IMG/VR virus record: IMGVR_UViG_3300024348_000044
Span: 1-55,654 of that record
DNA: 55,654 nucleotides
Direction: 5' to 3' (one strand)
DNA from: a virus
In this document: positions 7,907 to 15,904 of the stretch, in pieces
Layout: the number at the start of each line of letters is the position of its first letter
How positions within the stretch are numbered: the stretch's first letter is position 1
Program-made: the position numbers and the translations under genes
The notes under the pieces: generated by a model
The model's database searches: none
Told to the model about the DNA's origin: nothing
Seen by the model: the letters and a program-made list of their open reading frames with translations, nothing else

Positions 7907-8058
7907 GTAACCCATATCATGAGGAATACGGACTGCCGCACGAGAAGCGCATCGAAGTCTTGAAGGACGCCGAAAGGCTGGGGATCATTACGGCTGGGGC
8001 TATACACAATGTGTCGATCAGCGCGATCTACAGATGGCAGAAGGATGGTGTGAAATGA
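7903..8058 (+). CDS. Short HTH-like protein
   Basis: A 51-residue protein: ATG in an ATGA overlap with the previous gene and stop in an ATGA overlap with the next. Its second half (AERLGIITAGAIHNVS, ISAIYRWQKDG) reads like a minimal helix-turn-helix of the kind found in transposase or excisionase N-termini (x-IYRW-x-K). An excisionase role is possible given the integrase nearby; this is inference. Confidence 0.6.
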   Translation: MSNPYHEEYGLPHEKRIEVLKDAERLGIITAGAIHNVSISAIYRWQKDGVK

Positions 8059-8285
8059 GCTGCGAAACGTGCAAGTTTTGGTTGGAAGTTGACTGCCACG
8101 CCGACTTTATCGGGAAGGCCGTGGCGACGTGGGGAATTTGTCGGCGGTATCCACCGAGGGTGTTCGACGGGAGCAGTGCGGATACTGGATATGGCTTCGA
8201 GTCAGACGCGCCAGGAGGATGGCCAGTTACGGACGGCACTGATTGGTGCGGAGAGTTTGTCGTGGCCGACGCTACAGGCGCTTAG
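8055..8285 (+). CDS. Small cysteine-rich protein
   Basis: A 76-residue protein starting MSCETCKFW. Cysteines lie in CETC near the N-terminus and in GICRRYPP and DWCGEF further on, with conserved Trp and Gly. This pattern fits a small family common in alphaproteobacterial phages and is probably zinc-binding. Last gene of the rightward block; its 3' end overlaps the convergent HNH gene by 14 bp. Confidence 0.65.
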   Translation: MSCETCKFWLEVDCHADFIGKAVATWGICRRYPPRVFDGSSADTGYGFESDAPGGWPVTDGTDWCGEFVVADATGA

Positions 8286-8775
8286 ACAGCGTTTCTACTA
8301 TCATGATTGACTGCTCAAGGAGGGCGCGCTCGGTGAGTGCGCCCTTCATCCTGTTGGCAGTGGCGGTCACAAGCTGGATGTTGTCGCGGCAGTAGCTAAG
8401 GGAGTTGTCGATGCGGTCAATCGAGGCCGCCGAGGAGAGCGCCCTGCGGTCGCCGTCTGGAACAGTGTGGAATGTGAGGGGGACGCCAGTCAAAGCGCAG
8501 AGGCCAGACTGCGCCTCAAGGAGAGACACGAGGTCGCTGGTCGTGAGGTCCGATGGAAACGGCGAGCCGCGATTTTGTGCGCGGTAGCGTGCGTTGCTCA
8601 ACAAACGTGATAGGCGCTTGGTCGGTGTCGTGAACGCACTGGCCACGCGCGCGCATTCTTTACATGTTGAGCGCAGCCCGTCTTCGCCAGAACCACTTCT
8701 GGCGCGGCGGGGGTAGAAGCTGGAAGTCGGCAGGGTGAACTTGCAAATGCTACACCGCTTGGTTGCGTGCTTCAC
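8272..8775 (-). CDS. HNH endonuclease, GTG start
   Basis: A 167-residue protein if started at GTG 8775, which overlaps the stop of the upstream 49-residue gene as GTGA. A longer ATG start at 8877 would run through that gene. The N-terminal part has two CxxC pairs (CSICKF and CKEC), as in endonuclease VII-like zinc binding. The C-terminal part has the HNH/ENDO VII core: CALTG, then SIDRIDN and NIQLV. It could be a resolving or nicking enzyme for packaging, or a free-standing homing endonuclease. Confidence 0.8.
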   Translation of the reverse strand: MKHATKRCSICKFTLPTSSFYPRRARSGSGEDGLRSTCKECARVASAFTTPTKRLSRLLSNARYRAQNRGSPFPSDLTTSDLVSLLEAQSGLCALTGVPLTFHTVPDGDRRALSSAASIDRIDNSLSYCRDNIQLVTATANRMKGALTERALLEQSIMIVETLSKRL

Positions 8776-8921
8776 TTTAGGGGCTGGACCGTCTTGCGCG
8801 TGGGCTTCGTCACCGTGATCGTTTTTGACATAGCGGCTAATTGCTGGGACGCTTGGGCGCGGGGCGTCATTTGGCATCCAGACTTAGCGCAAGCGGCGGG
8901 GGTTGGGCAATCGTCACACAT
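8772..8921 (-). CDS. Tiny cysteine-containing protein
   Basis: A 49-residue protein with AAGGAGCG before the ATG. Three cysteines near the N-terminus (MCDDC, AAC) and a fourth at residue 16 could bind a metal. The rest is Thr/Lys-rich. It couples to the HNH gene through GTGA, which supports it being translated. Function unknown. Confidence 0.55.
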   Translation of the reverse strand: MCDDCPTPAACAKSGCQMTPRAQASQQLAAMSKTITVTKPTRKTVQPLK

Positions 8922-8931
8922 AGTGCGCTCC

Positions 8932-9114
8932 TTATGTTGGTTGGCCTGCAAGGACGCAGACAGATTGGTAAATGTATTCAGGCCAGCGGCGCTCGGCCAA
9001 GGCGATGGTGTAGTCGGCGGTGGCACGGCACTCGGTGAAAGATGGGAGGTCCGTGTCGCCAGTCGTGGCCATGCAAGCAGTGGGGGTGCATATGAAGAAT
9101 AGCATTGTCCACAT
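8932..9114 (-). CDS. Small protein with hydrophobic N-terminus
   Basis: A 60-residue protein. The first 15 residues are hydrophobic (MWTMLFFICTPTACM) and may form a signal or membrane segment. Cysteines at 29 and 53 could pair in the periplasm. GAGGA precedes the ATG. Function unknown; position between nuclease genes suggests it is only cotranscribed. Confidence 0.5.
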   Translation of the reverse strand: MWTMLFFICTPTACMATTGDTDLPSFTECRATADYTIALAERRWPEYIYQSVCVLAGQPT

Positions 9115-9118
9115 GGCG

Positions 9119-9607
9119 TTAGTCCTCGCGAGTGTTTCGAGGGGAGAATGCCACGACTTTGTTATCCGCGTCGTCCGATGTCTTCAGGATCGCGTGCAAC
9201 TCATCGAGAGGGTCGGTGGGGTCTGGGATGTCATGTCCTATGTAGACCAAGTAGGCTCCGTAAAGATTTAGCCAGTCAGACATACGCATGACGACGAGAG
9301 AGTTCGCGTCAGTAATCCGAGAGCGGCGGGATATGACCACGGGCATGTCAGTGGTTCGAGAGGCCGCGATGCCGCGCTCTGCCTGGGCCATCGCCTCGTA
9401 GGGCTGGAAGCGCTCGGTGCGCTTAGCCTCGACCCAAACGTCTGGGGTGCCAGATAGGTCGGCGCGTCCACCGCCGCCAATGTTGCGCCCCCCTCCAGAG
9501 AGGGGAGCGCGGAAGACCTGGCCGCGACCGCCGAACAAGACATTGTCCATGAGCTTGGCCAGGTCGCGCTCGTATTTATCGCCTTTGGCTTTTTGTGGTG
9601 AAGTCAT
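9119..9607 (-). CDS. PD-(D/E)XK resolvase-like endonuclease
   Basis: A 162-residue protein starting MTSPQKAKGDKYERD. The layout matches small Hjc/VRR-type Holliday-junction resolvases: KGDKYERDLA with the first acidic residue, then GTPDVWVEAKR giving D and E-x-K catalytic residues, then a helix with Q. The ATG shares its A with the TGA of the upstream gene (TGATG). A longer frame to 9730 is a shadow of that gene. Likely role: resolving branched replication and recombination intermediates before packaging. Confidence 0.75.
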   Translation of the reverse strand: MTSPQKAKGDKYERDLAKLMDNVLFGGRGQVFRAPLSGGGRNIGGGGRADLSGTPDVWVEAKRTERFQPYEAMAQAERGIAASRTTDMPVVISRRSRITDANSLVVMRMSDWLNLYGAYLVYIGHDIPDPTDPLDELHAILKTSDDADNKVVAFSPRNTRED

Positions 9608-9930
9608 CAGTCCATCTCCAGCCATGAGTCTGGAACGCCAGAAGGAGCGCCAGACTTGCATGGGTCGCAAATATATTGCCACTTTGGACGAGGGGTGGTC
9701 GTCCTGCACTTGATGCAGGGACGAGACCATGTTTTCTCTGACTTGGCTGGAGCGACTGCGTATTTTGCCCCTTCAAATTCGGCAATGCCTTCGCGCATAA
9801 GGATGCGCTTTAGAGTATCTGTGCAGACGCCCACTCGCTGGGCCATTGCACGGTAAGTGTATTTGTTATCTAGCATATACCGCAGAAGGTCTCGCTCCTG
9901 ATTTGTGAGCGGCCTGCGGTGTATCTTCAC
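9607..9930 (-). CDS. HTH and zinc-ribbon DNA-binding protein
   Basis: A 107-residue protein. Residues about 9-50 form a helix-turn-helix (TYRAMAQRVGVCTDTLKRIL). The C-terminal part has CIKC and CDPC, a probable zinc ribbon. The combination suggests a small transcription factor. It heads the four downstream nuclease and small genes and may control them. Family not identified. Confidence 0.7.
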   Translation of the reverse strand: MKIHRRPLTNQERDLLRYMLDNKYTYRAMAQRVGVCTDTLKRILMREGIAEFEGAKYAVAPAKSEKTWSRPCIKCRTTTPRPKWQYICDPCKSGAPSGVPDSWLEMD

Positions 9931-9945
9931 GGGGTAATTCCTCCT

Positions 9946-10218
9946 CTATATGTGGTAGTCAATGACAGGAACGCCCCCCGAAAAGGGGGGGCGCTCAATG
10001 GATGCAGCTTGGGTGGAGATCAACTCTTCTGACACAAACACGATTGTGGGTTGACTGACCAAAAACGAACCCTTAACAATCCCTTTAGAACTAGATAGTT
10101 TCGATTGAGGAAAAGCCTGTTCGGCTTTTCTTCCTGTCATTGTAGAATTAGCTAGTAAGCTAGTAGGTTCTATATAGGTCGGCTCACTTTTTTTCGCGGC
10201 GCTTTCAAGCTCGATCAT
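9946..10218 (-). CDS. Doubtful ORF after the primase gene
   Basis: A 90-codon frame whose ATG overlaps the primase stop as ATGA. Against it: the frame contains two strong hairpins (10110-10130 and 9972-9993), Ser-rich low-information sequence and no family resemblance. It may be an untranslated spacer with terminator and attenuator elements. Confidence 0.3.
   Translation of the reverse strand: MIELESAAKKSEPTYIEPTSLLANSTMTGRKAEQAFPQSKLSSSKGIVKGSFLVSQPTIVFVSEELISTQAASIERPPFSGGVPVIDYHI
9972..9993. terminator. C6/G6 hairpin before HTH-zinc gene
   Basis: CGCCCCCC at 9972-9979 pairs with GGGGGGCG at 9986-9993 around GAAAAG. No T-tract follows on either strand, so its role may be pausing, attenuation or mRNA protection. 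Confidence 0.45.
10110..10130 (-). terminator. Probable rho-independent terminator after primase gene
   Basis: GAAAAGCC at 10110-10117 pairs with GGCTTTTC at 10123-10130 over a five-base loop. The A-stem-T layout can work in both directions. It lies 85 bp after the primase-helicase stop. Confidence 0.5.
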
Positions 10219-12197
10219 GCGACCCACCTCCGCACTTCATACAACGGCATACTCAGCTTGCGGGCGATGTTTTCTGGCGTCTCGCCTCGCGATGAAAGGA
10301 TGGCGGCCTTCTGCTTAGCGGACGCGGTGGACACTACATATTGTGACCCGTCCATCAGGCGCTCTGCCCAACCGATGTAATGCGTCTGGTGCATCTCGGT
10401 CTGCTGGCGCACCTTCCCGAAGCTGATCTGGCTCACCATCTTCAAGCGGCTGTCAGGCTCAAGGCGCTGCTCAAGGTATCCGTATGGGGTCCATTCGCGA
10501 TCAGCCATGTCCAAGACGTTCAGGTCGCTGTCTAATAGGCCAGCCTTAGTCTTAGCGTCGGTCTTGTCGCGGAACACCTGAGTGACCATGACCTGCGTGT
10601 CGATGTCTGTGAGCTGCGCCGTAGAGCCTGCCTCGCGGCCAAGGCCGCCCTCCCCAGGCTTGTTGCGGTGGTGGACCAAGACAACGCTGGCGCGGTGGAG
10701 GTTGCGAACTGTCTTAGCGACGTGGTTCACCTTGAACCACTCTTGAGGGCTGGCCTCGTCCATCCCACCAAACGCGTTGCGGACAGTGTCAATCACAAGG
10801 ATGTCTGGGTCGACAACGTCGAGCCAATTCCCCAGCGTCTTAAAGCCATTCTCAGTCGCGAGGTTCATCTCGCCACCTTCCTCTGGCGGTATCAGTGTCG
10901 GCGTCCATAAGCCGAACCGCTCTCCAGTGTCGCCAAACATTTTATTAAAGCCACCGAGGCGGTGCAGCACTGTGCGAGCAGGGTTGTCGTAATCTAAATA
11001 AAACACCTTTGCAGGCTTTGGCGTGTCGTATGGCCCGAACGCAGGGCGACCAGCAGCCATCGAAGTCAGTAGTGCTGCCAAGAAAAACGACTTCCCGTGG
11101 CCGTTGTAGCCGACAACCTGTGTAATAGTCTCAGCAGCAATCAGAGGGTCTGCCCAGTATGCCGTGTCCCCCAAGGTATCCAGCAGACGTTGAACGTCGC
11201 CAGAGTAGACTGGCCTCAACAAACCGCTTGGCTTCGCTGGCTCAGGAGCTTTCACTTTTCGAGCGCCGCTTGAGTCGTAATCCTCTGGGTAATTGCGGCG
11301 ATCCATATCAGTCGCGCTGCGTAAAACTGTAGCAACCTCACCGTCATCGAGGTGGTCGCTGAAAAACTCGTCCATGTATTTGCCGACAACGAGCAAAAGA
11401 TCATCGCCAGTCAGCCCCGCGCGGACCTTCTGACCAGCGAAGCGGACCAGCCAGTTGTTTCTCCCGTCCCCATCGCTGAGCTTTCGGCCAAGCAAGGCCA
11501 CACGCACGCGCGTCTGCTCGTATATACTAGCGCCATCCAGTGGGCTGGATACTTTCACGCTGGATAAGTCCAACGCGCCGAATGAAAACTCTTCCTGTGA
11601 GACCTCCACATTGGTCGGATTCCCCCGCCAAGGGAATGACTCTAAGTCGTCCCAGTCAAGGCCAGCCCCTATCTCCCACTCATATTGGTGGACCACGCTG
11701 CCCTCTGATAGCTTCAAGCTGGGGGGCATTAGTGCGTAGCCGCCGTCACCCCTAAAGTCTAAGCCGATTACATCTGGCCAGTCGCGACCTGATCCGCCCA
11801 CCTTGTTGGCGAACCTCTTCCCATGTCCTGGATGCCGGAAATAAAAGTGGCGTCCGCGTGTTGTCTGAACGCTGAATGGAGTTGTCCAGCCAGCCTTTGA
11901 CGCGTGCTTCAAGGCGTCCTCGTTGTCGCAGTCTAAGATAAGAATGCCACTGATAGAGCCTGTCACGACGCCCAAGTTGAAAGGGGCTATCCGCTGGCCG
12001 CTTGCGCTTGGCACACCGTTGTCGAACCAGTCGTCTAGCTCGTCTATTGTTAGTGTGCGGCTCTGCAAGTCGAGCCATTTGATAATAGGCTTCTTGCTGT
12101 TTATGCTGATCGGTATCAGGTTCCAGCCGCGATCCAAGGCGGCAACCGCCTCGTCACGCAGGCGGGCAACCCATTCAGCTTTCTGCTGCTGTTTCAT
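10215..12197 (-). CDS. Primase-polymerase / RepA-like helicase fusion
   Basis: A 660-residue replication protein. The N-terminal domain is a primase-polymerase: D89-x-D91 in LDCDN, then TRGRHFYF and DFRGDGGYALMPPS, the usual PrimPol strands and metal-binding positions. The C-terminal domain is a RecA-fold helicase: Walker A GYNGHGKS at 363-370, a DILVIDT Walker B strand and VLVHHRNK. A C-terminal helix-turn-helix (PENIARKLSMPLYEVRRW) may bind origin DNA. This is the only replication enzyme in the phage. The start MKQQQK at 12197 has GAGGAAA upstream; the first seven codons of the longer frame lie in the previous gene. Confidence 0.88.
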   Translation of the reverse strand: MKQQQKAEWVARLRDEAVAALDRGWNLIPISINSKKPIIKWLDLQSRTLTIDELDDWFDNGVPSASGQRIAPFNLGVVTGSISGILILDCDNEDALKHASKAGWTTPFSVQTTRGRHFYFRHPGHGKRFANKVGGSGRDWPDVIGLDFRGDGGYALMPPSLKLSEGSVVHQYEWEIGAGLDWDDLESFPWRGNPTNVEVSQEEFSFGALDLSSVKVSSPLDGASIYEQTRVRVALLGRKLSDGDGRNNWLVRFAGQKVRAGLTGDDLLLVVGKYMDEFFSDHLDDGEVATVLRSATDMDRRNYPEDYDSSGARKVKAPEPAKPSGLLRPVYSGDVQRLLDTLGDTAYWADPLIAAETITQVVGYNGHGKSFFLAALLTSMAAGRPAFGPYDTPKPAKVFYLDYDNPARTVLHRLGGFNKMFGDTGERFGLWTPTLIPPEEGGEMNLATENGFKTLGNWLDVVDPDILVIDTVRNAFGGMDEASPQEWFKVNHVAKTVRNLHRASVVLVHHRNKPGEGGLGREAGSTAQLTDIDTQVMVTQVFRDKTDAKTKAGLLDSDLNVLDMADREWTPYGYLEQRLEPDSRLKMVSQISFGKVRQQTEMHQTHYIGWAERLMDGSQYVVSTASAKQKAAILSSRGETPENIARKLSMPLYEVRRWVA

Positions 12198-12390
12198 TGG
12201 TTTCCTCGAAATAATCATGAAGGTTAAGGTGCGGATGTTGAGCCAGCAGACGCGCCAGCGTTGGGGTTCCGAGATACCCAGTATTTATAGCTCGGTAAGG
12301 AGCTGTCCTTGTTTTGCCCAAGCACTGAGCGAAGGCAGAAACACCACCGCAGTCCTCTACAAGCCTTGCCGCGTTGAAGCGCAGTCCCAT
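12175..12390 (-). CDS. Cro-like HTH protein
   Basis: A 71-residue protein with AAGGAG before the ATG. It reads as a small HTH: FNAARLVEDCGGVSAFAQCLGKTRTAPYRAINTGY, where a sensing helix is followed by a recognition helix, as in Cro or YdaS-type regulators. It is first in the leftward replication transcript, next to a divergent control region holding TGTCAC/GTGACA half-sites. It overlaps the primase start by 23 bp. Likely the local repressor or antirepressor. Confidence 0.65.
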   Translation of the reverse strand: MGLRFNAARLVEDCGGVSAFAQCLGKTRTAPYRAINTGYLGTPTLARLLAQHPHLNLHDYFEETNETAAES

Positions 12391-12551
12391 CTTTTTTCTC
12401 CTTACTAATAGGGCAATACTTATTGGGGCTGTCACGTCTGGTAAACATCTGTGTCACCTTTGTGTGACAAAACGGATGCCTAATGGTTGCTTGAGATATG
12501 TCTTGGATATAGCTTGTCCCTATCAACTTTAACTTTAACGGGAGAAAGCCA
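12391..12551. promoter_or_regulatory. Divergent control region of replication and recombination operons
   Basis: A 161-bp gap between the leftward Cro-like gene and the rightward recombination operon. It holds a TGTCAC palindrome (12452-12469), another TGTCAC at 12430-12435 and AT-rich stretches. Leftward TTGTCA (complement of 12465-12470), then 17 bases, then TGTTTA is a possible promoter. No convincing rightward -35/-10 pair was found. Confidence 0.5.
12452..12469. promoter_or_regulatory. Palindromic operator candidate
   Basis: TGTCAC at 12452-12457 and GTGACA at 12464-12469 form a perfect 6-bp dyad with a six-base spacer. The octamer TGTGACAA here recurs at 4374-4381 near the other candidate operator. 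Confidence 0.55.
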
Positions 12552-12959
12552 ATGTCCGACTGGGACACCTACATAAACATCTCGAACCGATCAGACCTTG
12601 AGCGCATGGCTGAAGAGTTCCTCGCGCTGAGCCGCGAGCTTGAGAATACAAAGGACAAGCTGGAGAAACTTTCAGACGGCTTGTCGACAGAATTTTCCGA
12701 CGAGTCTGGTGAGGCTGTTTTGGTCGTGGGCGGGAAGTATGCTGTGATTTGCAACCGCCCTGAACGCTGGCAGTGGGACACCGAAATCCTTGAGGAAATC
12801 CTAGAGGAACACCCAAGCCTTCCAGATCACGTCAAACGCTCTTTGTCCGTCGACAAGCGTAGGTTTCAGCAGCTCGACGATGCAGAGCAAAAGGCTTTGC
12901 TGCCAGCGCTGACGCGCAAGGCGGGCAAGGCGCAGATCAAAGTAGCGGAGGTAGCGTAA
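12552..12959 (+). CDS. Hypothetical protein heading the recombination operon
   Basis: A 135-residue acidic protein. A coiled coil covers about residues 12-45 (MAEEFLALSRELENTKDKLEKL). A short strand segment follows (AVLVVGGKYAVICNRP), then helices. It is followed without gap by the Sak4-like ATPase gene, so it may work with annealing or SSB proteins. Family not recognised. Confidence 0.65.
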   Translation: MSDWDTYINISNRSDLERMAEEFLALSRELENTKDKLEKLSDGLSTEFSDESGEAVLVVGGKYAVICNRPERWQWDTEILEEILEEHPSLPDHVKRSLSVDKRRFQQLDDAEQKALLPALTRKAGKAQIKVAEVA

Positions 12960-13790
12960 ATGTTTGCACCCCTTAACACGAAGGACCACACGACATCTTA
13001 TCGGAAGTGTCTCCTGTATGGCCACCACGGCTGGGGAAAGACCACGCAGTTTAAGCATTATCAGGACCACTATGGCCCAGGCTTCATCGTGAGCGGCGAG
13101 TCAGGTCTTTCGTCGATCAGGTCTGCGGGGATTGACTACTTGCCATTCTCCTCATGGGACGGCGGCTCCGATGCGGACAACGGCATCTTCAGCTTTGTGG
13201 ACATTTTTAAGTGGACGCGGACAGACGACTTTAAGTCTCGCGGCTACAAGTGGATTGGCATCGACAGCCTCACTGAGCTGAGTGACCACTCAATGAAGGC
13301 CGCAGAGATCGAAGCACAAGAAAGCGCTAAGCGCCAAGGTAAGAAAAACGCCAACGGCTTCGAGGTGTGGGGCAACCATGCGGCGCAGTTAGTTGGGGCG
13401 TGTAAGGCGGTTCGCGACATGCCTATGCACGTCTTGGTCACGGCACTCGCCAAAGAAAACCAAGACGACAACGGCAACACCGAATACTGGCCAATGGTGG
13501 GCGGCAAAGCCACCATGCAGCAGCTCCCTGGCATCTTTGACTGCGTTTTTTGCGGCGTCAGATCGACCTCTGGGGACAGTAAGACTGGCCAGAAAGTCCT
13601 TAGATACGTCGTCACAGAAGAAGTGAAGGGGTGGAAAGGCAAAGTGCGTGACGAGAACCGCAGGCTTCGGGCGGTCGAGCGCACTGGCAACATTGTCGAC
13701 TTGTTCCGCCGAATGGACATGGACGACGCAACCTTTGTTGCTTGGAAAGAAGCGCAGTCACCTGAAACAAACCAGCCAAGCGAGGAGTGA
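12960..13790 (+). CDS. Sak4-like RecA-fold ATPase (phage annealing/recombination)
   Basis: A 276-residue P-loop ATPase. Walker A GHHGWGKT is near residues 20-27, a Walker B strand KWIGIDSLTEL is central, and HVLVTALAKE forms the next strand. This is the AAA_24/Sak4 group of phage nucleotide-binding proteins, which act in single-strand annealing with an SSB. GGAGG lies 8 bases before the ATG. The SSB-like gene and a nuclease follow, the usual partners. Confidence 0.8.
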   Translation: MFAPLNTKDHTTSYRKCLLYGHHGWGKTTQFKHYQDHYGPGFIVSGESGLSSIRSAGIDYLPFSSWDGGSDADNGIFSFVDIFKWTRTDDFKSRGYKWIGIDSLTELSDHSMKAAEIEAQESAKRQGKKNANGFEVWGNHAAQLVGACKAVRDMPMHVLVTALAKENQDDNGNTEYWPMVGGKATMQQLPGIFDCVFCGVRSTSGDSKTGQKVLRYVVTEEVKGWKGKVRDENRRLRAVERTGNIVDLFRRMDMDDATFVAWKEAQSPETNQPSEE

Positions 13791-13794
13791 TCTC

Positions 13795-14295
13795 ATGGCA
13801 TTTTCATTTAACGAACTCAATCTTTCGGGCGTCGAGGTGCGTCAGTCTTCCATGCTACAGCCTGGAAAATATCTCTGCGTCGTGGAATCTGCCGCGTTGC
13901 GGGACACGCGACAAAATGGCAAGCAGGTTGAGGTGGTCTTGAAGGACACCGCTTCTGAAGCGACGATCAAGACTTGGATCAACGTCCACGTCCCGTCCTC
14001 GCATGATGCGACCCGCATTGGTCGTGAGCAGCTCAAAGCTCTTCTTGTCCACGGCGGCCACCCGAACCCCGACAAGCCAGGCGACGTGTCGTCCATGAGC
14101 GGTCTAAGGGTCGGAGTTGCTGTAAAGGCAGACAGCTACGAAAAAAACGGCGAGACGAAGACTGGTTCGGCGGTCCACTATTTCTTTGCCCCATCGGAGC
14201 TTGGCTCTCAGGCGGGTGCGGTGACTAAAGATAACTTTCAAGCGCCCCCAGCGACTGGCGGCGGTATGAAGTTGGACGACGACATCCCGTTTTGA
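13795..14295 (+). CDS. SSB-like protein (DUF669-type)
   Basis: A 166-residue protein. The body resembles DUF669 phage proteins, an OB-fold group (GKYLCVVESAALRDTRQNGKQVEVVLK). The C-terminus ends MKLDDDIPF, the acidic tip with terminal Phe used by SSB proteins to recruit partners. The gene starts 4 bp after the Sak4-like gene. Likely coats single-stranded DNA in replication and recombination. Confidence 0.8.
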   Translation: MAFSFNELNLSGVEVRQSSMLQPGKYLCVVESAALRDTRQNGKQVEVVLKDTASEATIKTWINVHVPSSHDATRIGREQLKALLVHGGHPNPDKPGDVSSMSGLRVGVAVKADSYEKNGETKTGSAVHYFFAPSELGSQAGAVTKDNFQAPPATGGGMKLDDDIPF

Positions 14296-14304
14296 GGAAC
14301 AACA

Positions 14305-15096
14305 ATGACCGACATCAGTGGCAAAATCAGAGACGCATACTCCAACGAGCCGAGAGGCGAGGCGAGAGCATACATTGGCGCATCTGGTGTCGGTCAAAGT
14401 TGCGAGGCGAGCATCGCTTTCAGCTTTCGGGGATACCCAGATACCCCACCCAGCGAGCAACTGAAGCGTATTTTCCGTGACGGACACCGCATTGAATATC
14501 TTGTCGTGAAGGACATGGCCAAAGGCGGCGTCCACGTCATGGAGAAAGACCCTATGACTGGGAAGCAGTGGCGCTACACGGCCTATGGCGGTCACGCCAT
14601 TGGCCACGCAGATGGGCTAACTGAGATCGACGACAAGGTTGTCGGTGTCGAGATCAAATCTATGAACGATAACAAGTTCAACGAGTTTGCGAAGAAAGGC
14701 GTGAAGGTCTCACACGCAAATTACTATGACCAAATGCAGTTCATGATGGGGATGTCTGGCATCGAGCGGTTCGTCCTCGTCGCTTACAACAAGAACAACA
14801 GCGCATACCATCACGAGTATGTCGACTTTGACGTCTTCCGCTTTGAGTCTTTGAACCTCAAGGTCGAGCGAGTTCTTTCTAATATGGCCGCAAAGTGCAG
14901 CATTGATGAGAGTGACTGGCGTTGCAGAGGATGCTTCAAGGTTGACGCCTGCTGGCGTGGAGAGCTTCCGAAAGAAAGAAGCGTCAGGACTTGTGGGCGC
15001 TCTACAGGAAATCACGACGGGACATTTGCCTGCGAAACATGCGGGGGCGACGTCTGCTCTAGCTGGATGCCATATACACCACTGGATAAAAAGTAA
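14305..15096 (+). CDS. Cas4/RecB-like PD-(D/E)XK nuclease with Cys cluster
   Basis: A 263-residue nuclease. The catalytic core shows G-H-R-I-E early, GHADG giving the aspartate, VEIKS giving E-x-K, and a Q-containing helix YYDQMQFMMG. The C-terminus has many cysteines (WRCRGCFKVDACW and CETCGGDVC), suggesting a zinc or iron-sulfur site as in Cas4-type exonucleases. Placed after Sak4 and SSB genes, it is the probable exonuclease that prepares single-stranded ends. Confidence 0.82.
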   Translation: MTDISGKIRDAYSNEPRGEARAYIGASGVGQSCEASIAFSFRGYPDTPPSEQLKRIFRDGHRIEYLVVKDMAKGGVHVMEKDPMTGKQWRYTAYGGHAIGHADGLTEIDDKVVGVEIKSMNDNKFNEFAKKGVKVSHANYYDQMQFMMGMSGIERFVLVAYNKNNSAYHHEYVDFDVFRFESLNLKVERVLSNMAAKCSIDESDWRCRGCFKVDACWRGELPKERSVRTCGRSTGNHDGTFACETCGGDVCSSWMPYTPLDKK

Positions 15097-15338
15097 TGAA
15101 GACACCTCACACAAAGCTGGAAATAACGAAACGGATCATTGAGGTAGAGTCTCAGATGACGAGCTGCCGCGACAGGATTCGTGATGTCGAGTGGCTTATT
15201 GAGCAGGTCGCTGACGACGACAGCATAAACTCAAAGCAATTGGATGACCGACGCAAGGCGATGGACAAGTTGCGCTGGCTTTCTGCTGAACTTCTTGCAC
15301 TCAGGTTGGCACTTGCTGACAAGGAGGACGGCAAATGA
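15096..15338 (+). CDS. Small coiled-coil protein
   Basis: An 80-residue, almost wholly helical protein with heptad-like Leu/Ile spacing (EVESQMTSCRDRIRDVEWLI). It overlaps its neighbours as TAATG and ATGA. Function unknown. Confidence 0.65.
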   Translation: MKTPHTKLEITKRIIEVESQMTSCRDRIRDVEWLIEQVADDDSINSKQLDDRRKAMDKLRWLSAELLALRLALADKEDGK

Positions 15339-15904
15339 TCCCAAGTCTGATAGGTTTTTCAGGGCGTATGGGCAGCGGGAAATCTTATGCTGCACAATAC
15401 CTACATGAGAAATATAACTATGAGGTTTTGAAGTTTGCTGGGCCACTGAAAGACATGCTTCGTGGCTTTGGGCTGACAGAGGACCACATCGAAGGGAAGC
15501 TGAAGGAGCTACCATGCGACTTGCTATGCGGAAAGACGCCCCGATTTGCAATGCAGACGCTGGGGACGGAATGGGGTCGGGACATAATCGGCGGCGATCT
15601 TTGGGGGGCCATGTGGCAGCACAAGGCGCAAGCGATGATGGACAGTGGCCAGTTGGTAGTGACGGACGACGTGAGGTTCTTCAACGAGGGCCAACGGATA
15701 AAGTCGATGGGCGGAATAGTCATTTCACTATCGACCCAGGACGAGCCGCCAGACGCAACTCACTCAAGTGAAATAAACGAAATTGCTCCCACCATCTCAA
15801 TCGTCAACGACACAAGAATAGATGGCGGGCTGGAGAAGACGCTCGACTTCATAATAGGGAGCGTTGCCGCCGCCACTTACAGGAAAAATCAGCGCTCCTC
15901 TTGA
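15335..15904 (+). CDS. Deoxynucleoside monophosphate kinase
   Basis: A 189-residue protein of the phage dNMP kinase group (T4 gene 1 and related). P-loop GRMGSGKS at residues 10-17, an LGTEWGRD segment and VVTDDVRFFNE, a conserved LID-side motif. It phosphorylates dNMPs to supply dNTP precursors for phage DNA synthesis. Last gene of the rightward block; its end overlaps the convergent gene by 16 bp. Confidence 0.88.
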   Translation: MIPSLIGFSGRMGSGKSYAAQYLHEKYNYEVLKFAGPLKDMLRGFGLTEDHIEGKLKELPCDLLCGKTPRFAMQTLGTEWGRDIIGGDLWGAMWQHKAQAMMDSGQLVVTDDVRFFNEGQRIKSMGGIVISLSTQDEPPDATHSSEINEIAPTISIVNDTRIDGGLEKTLDFIIGSVAAATYRKNQRSS

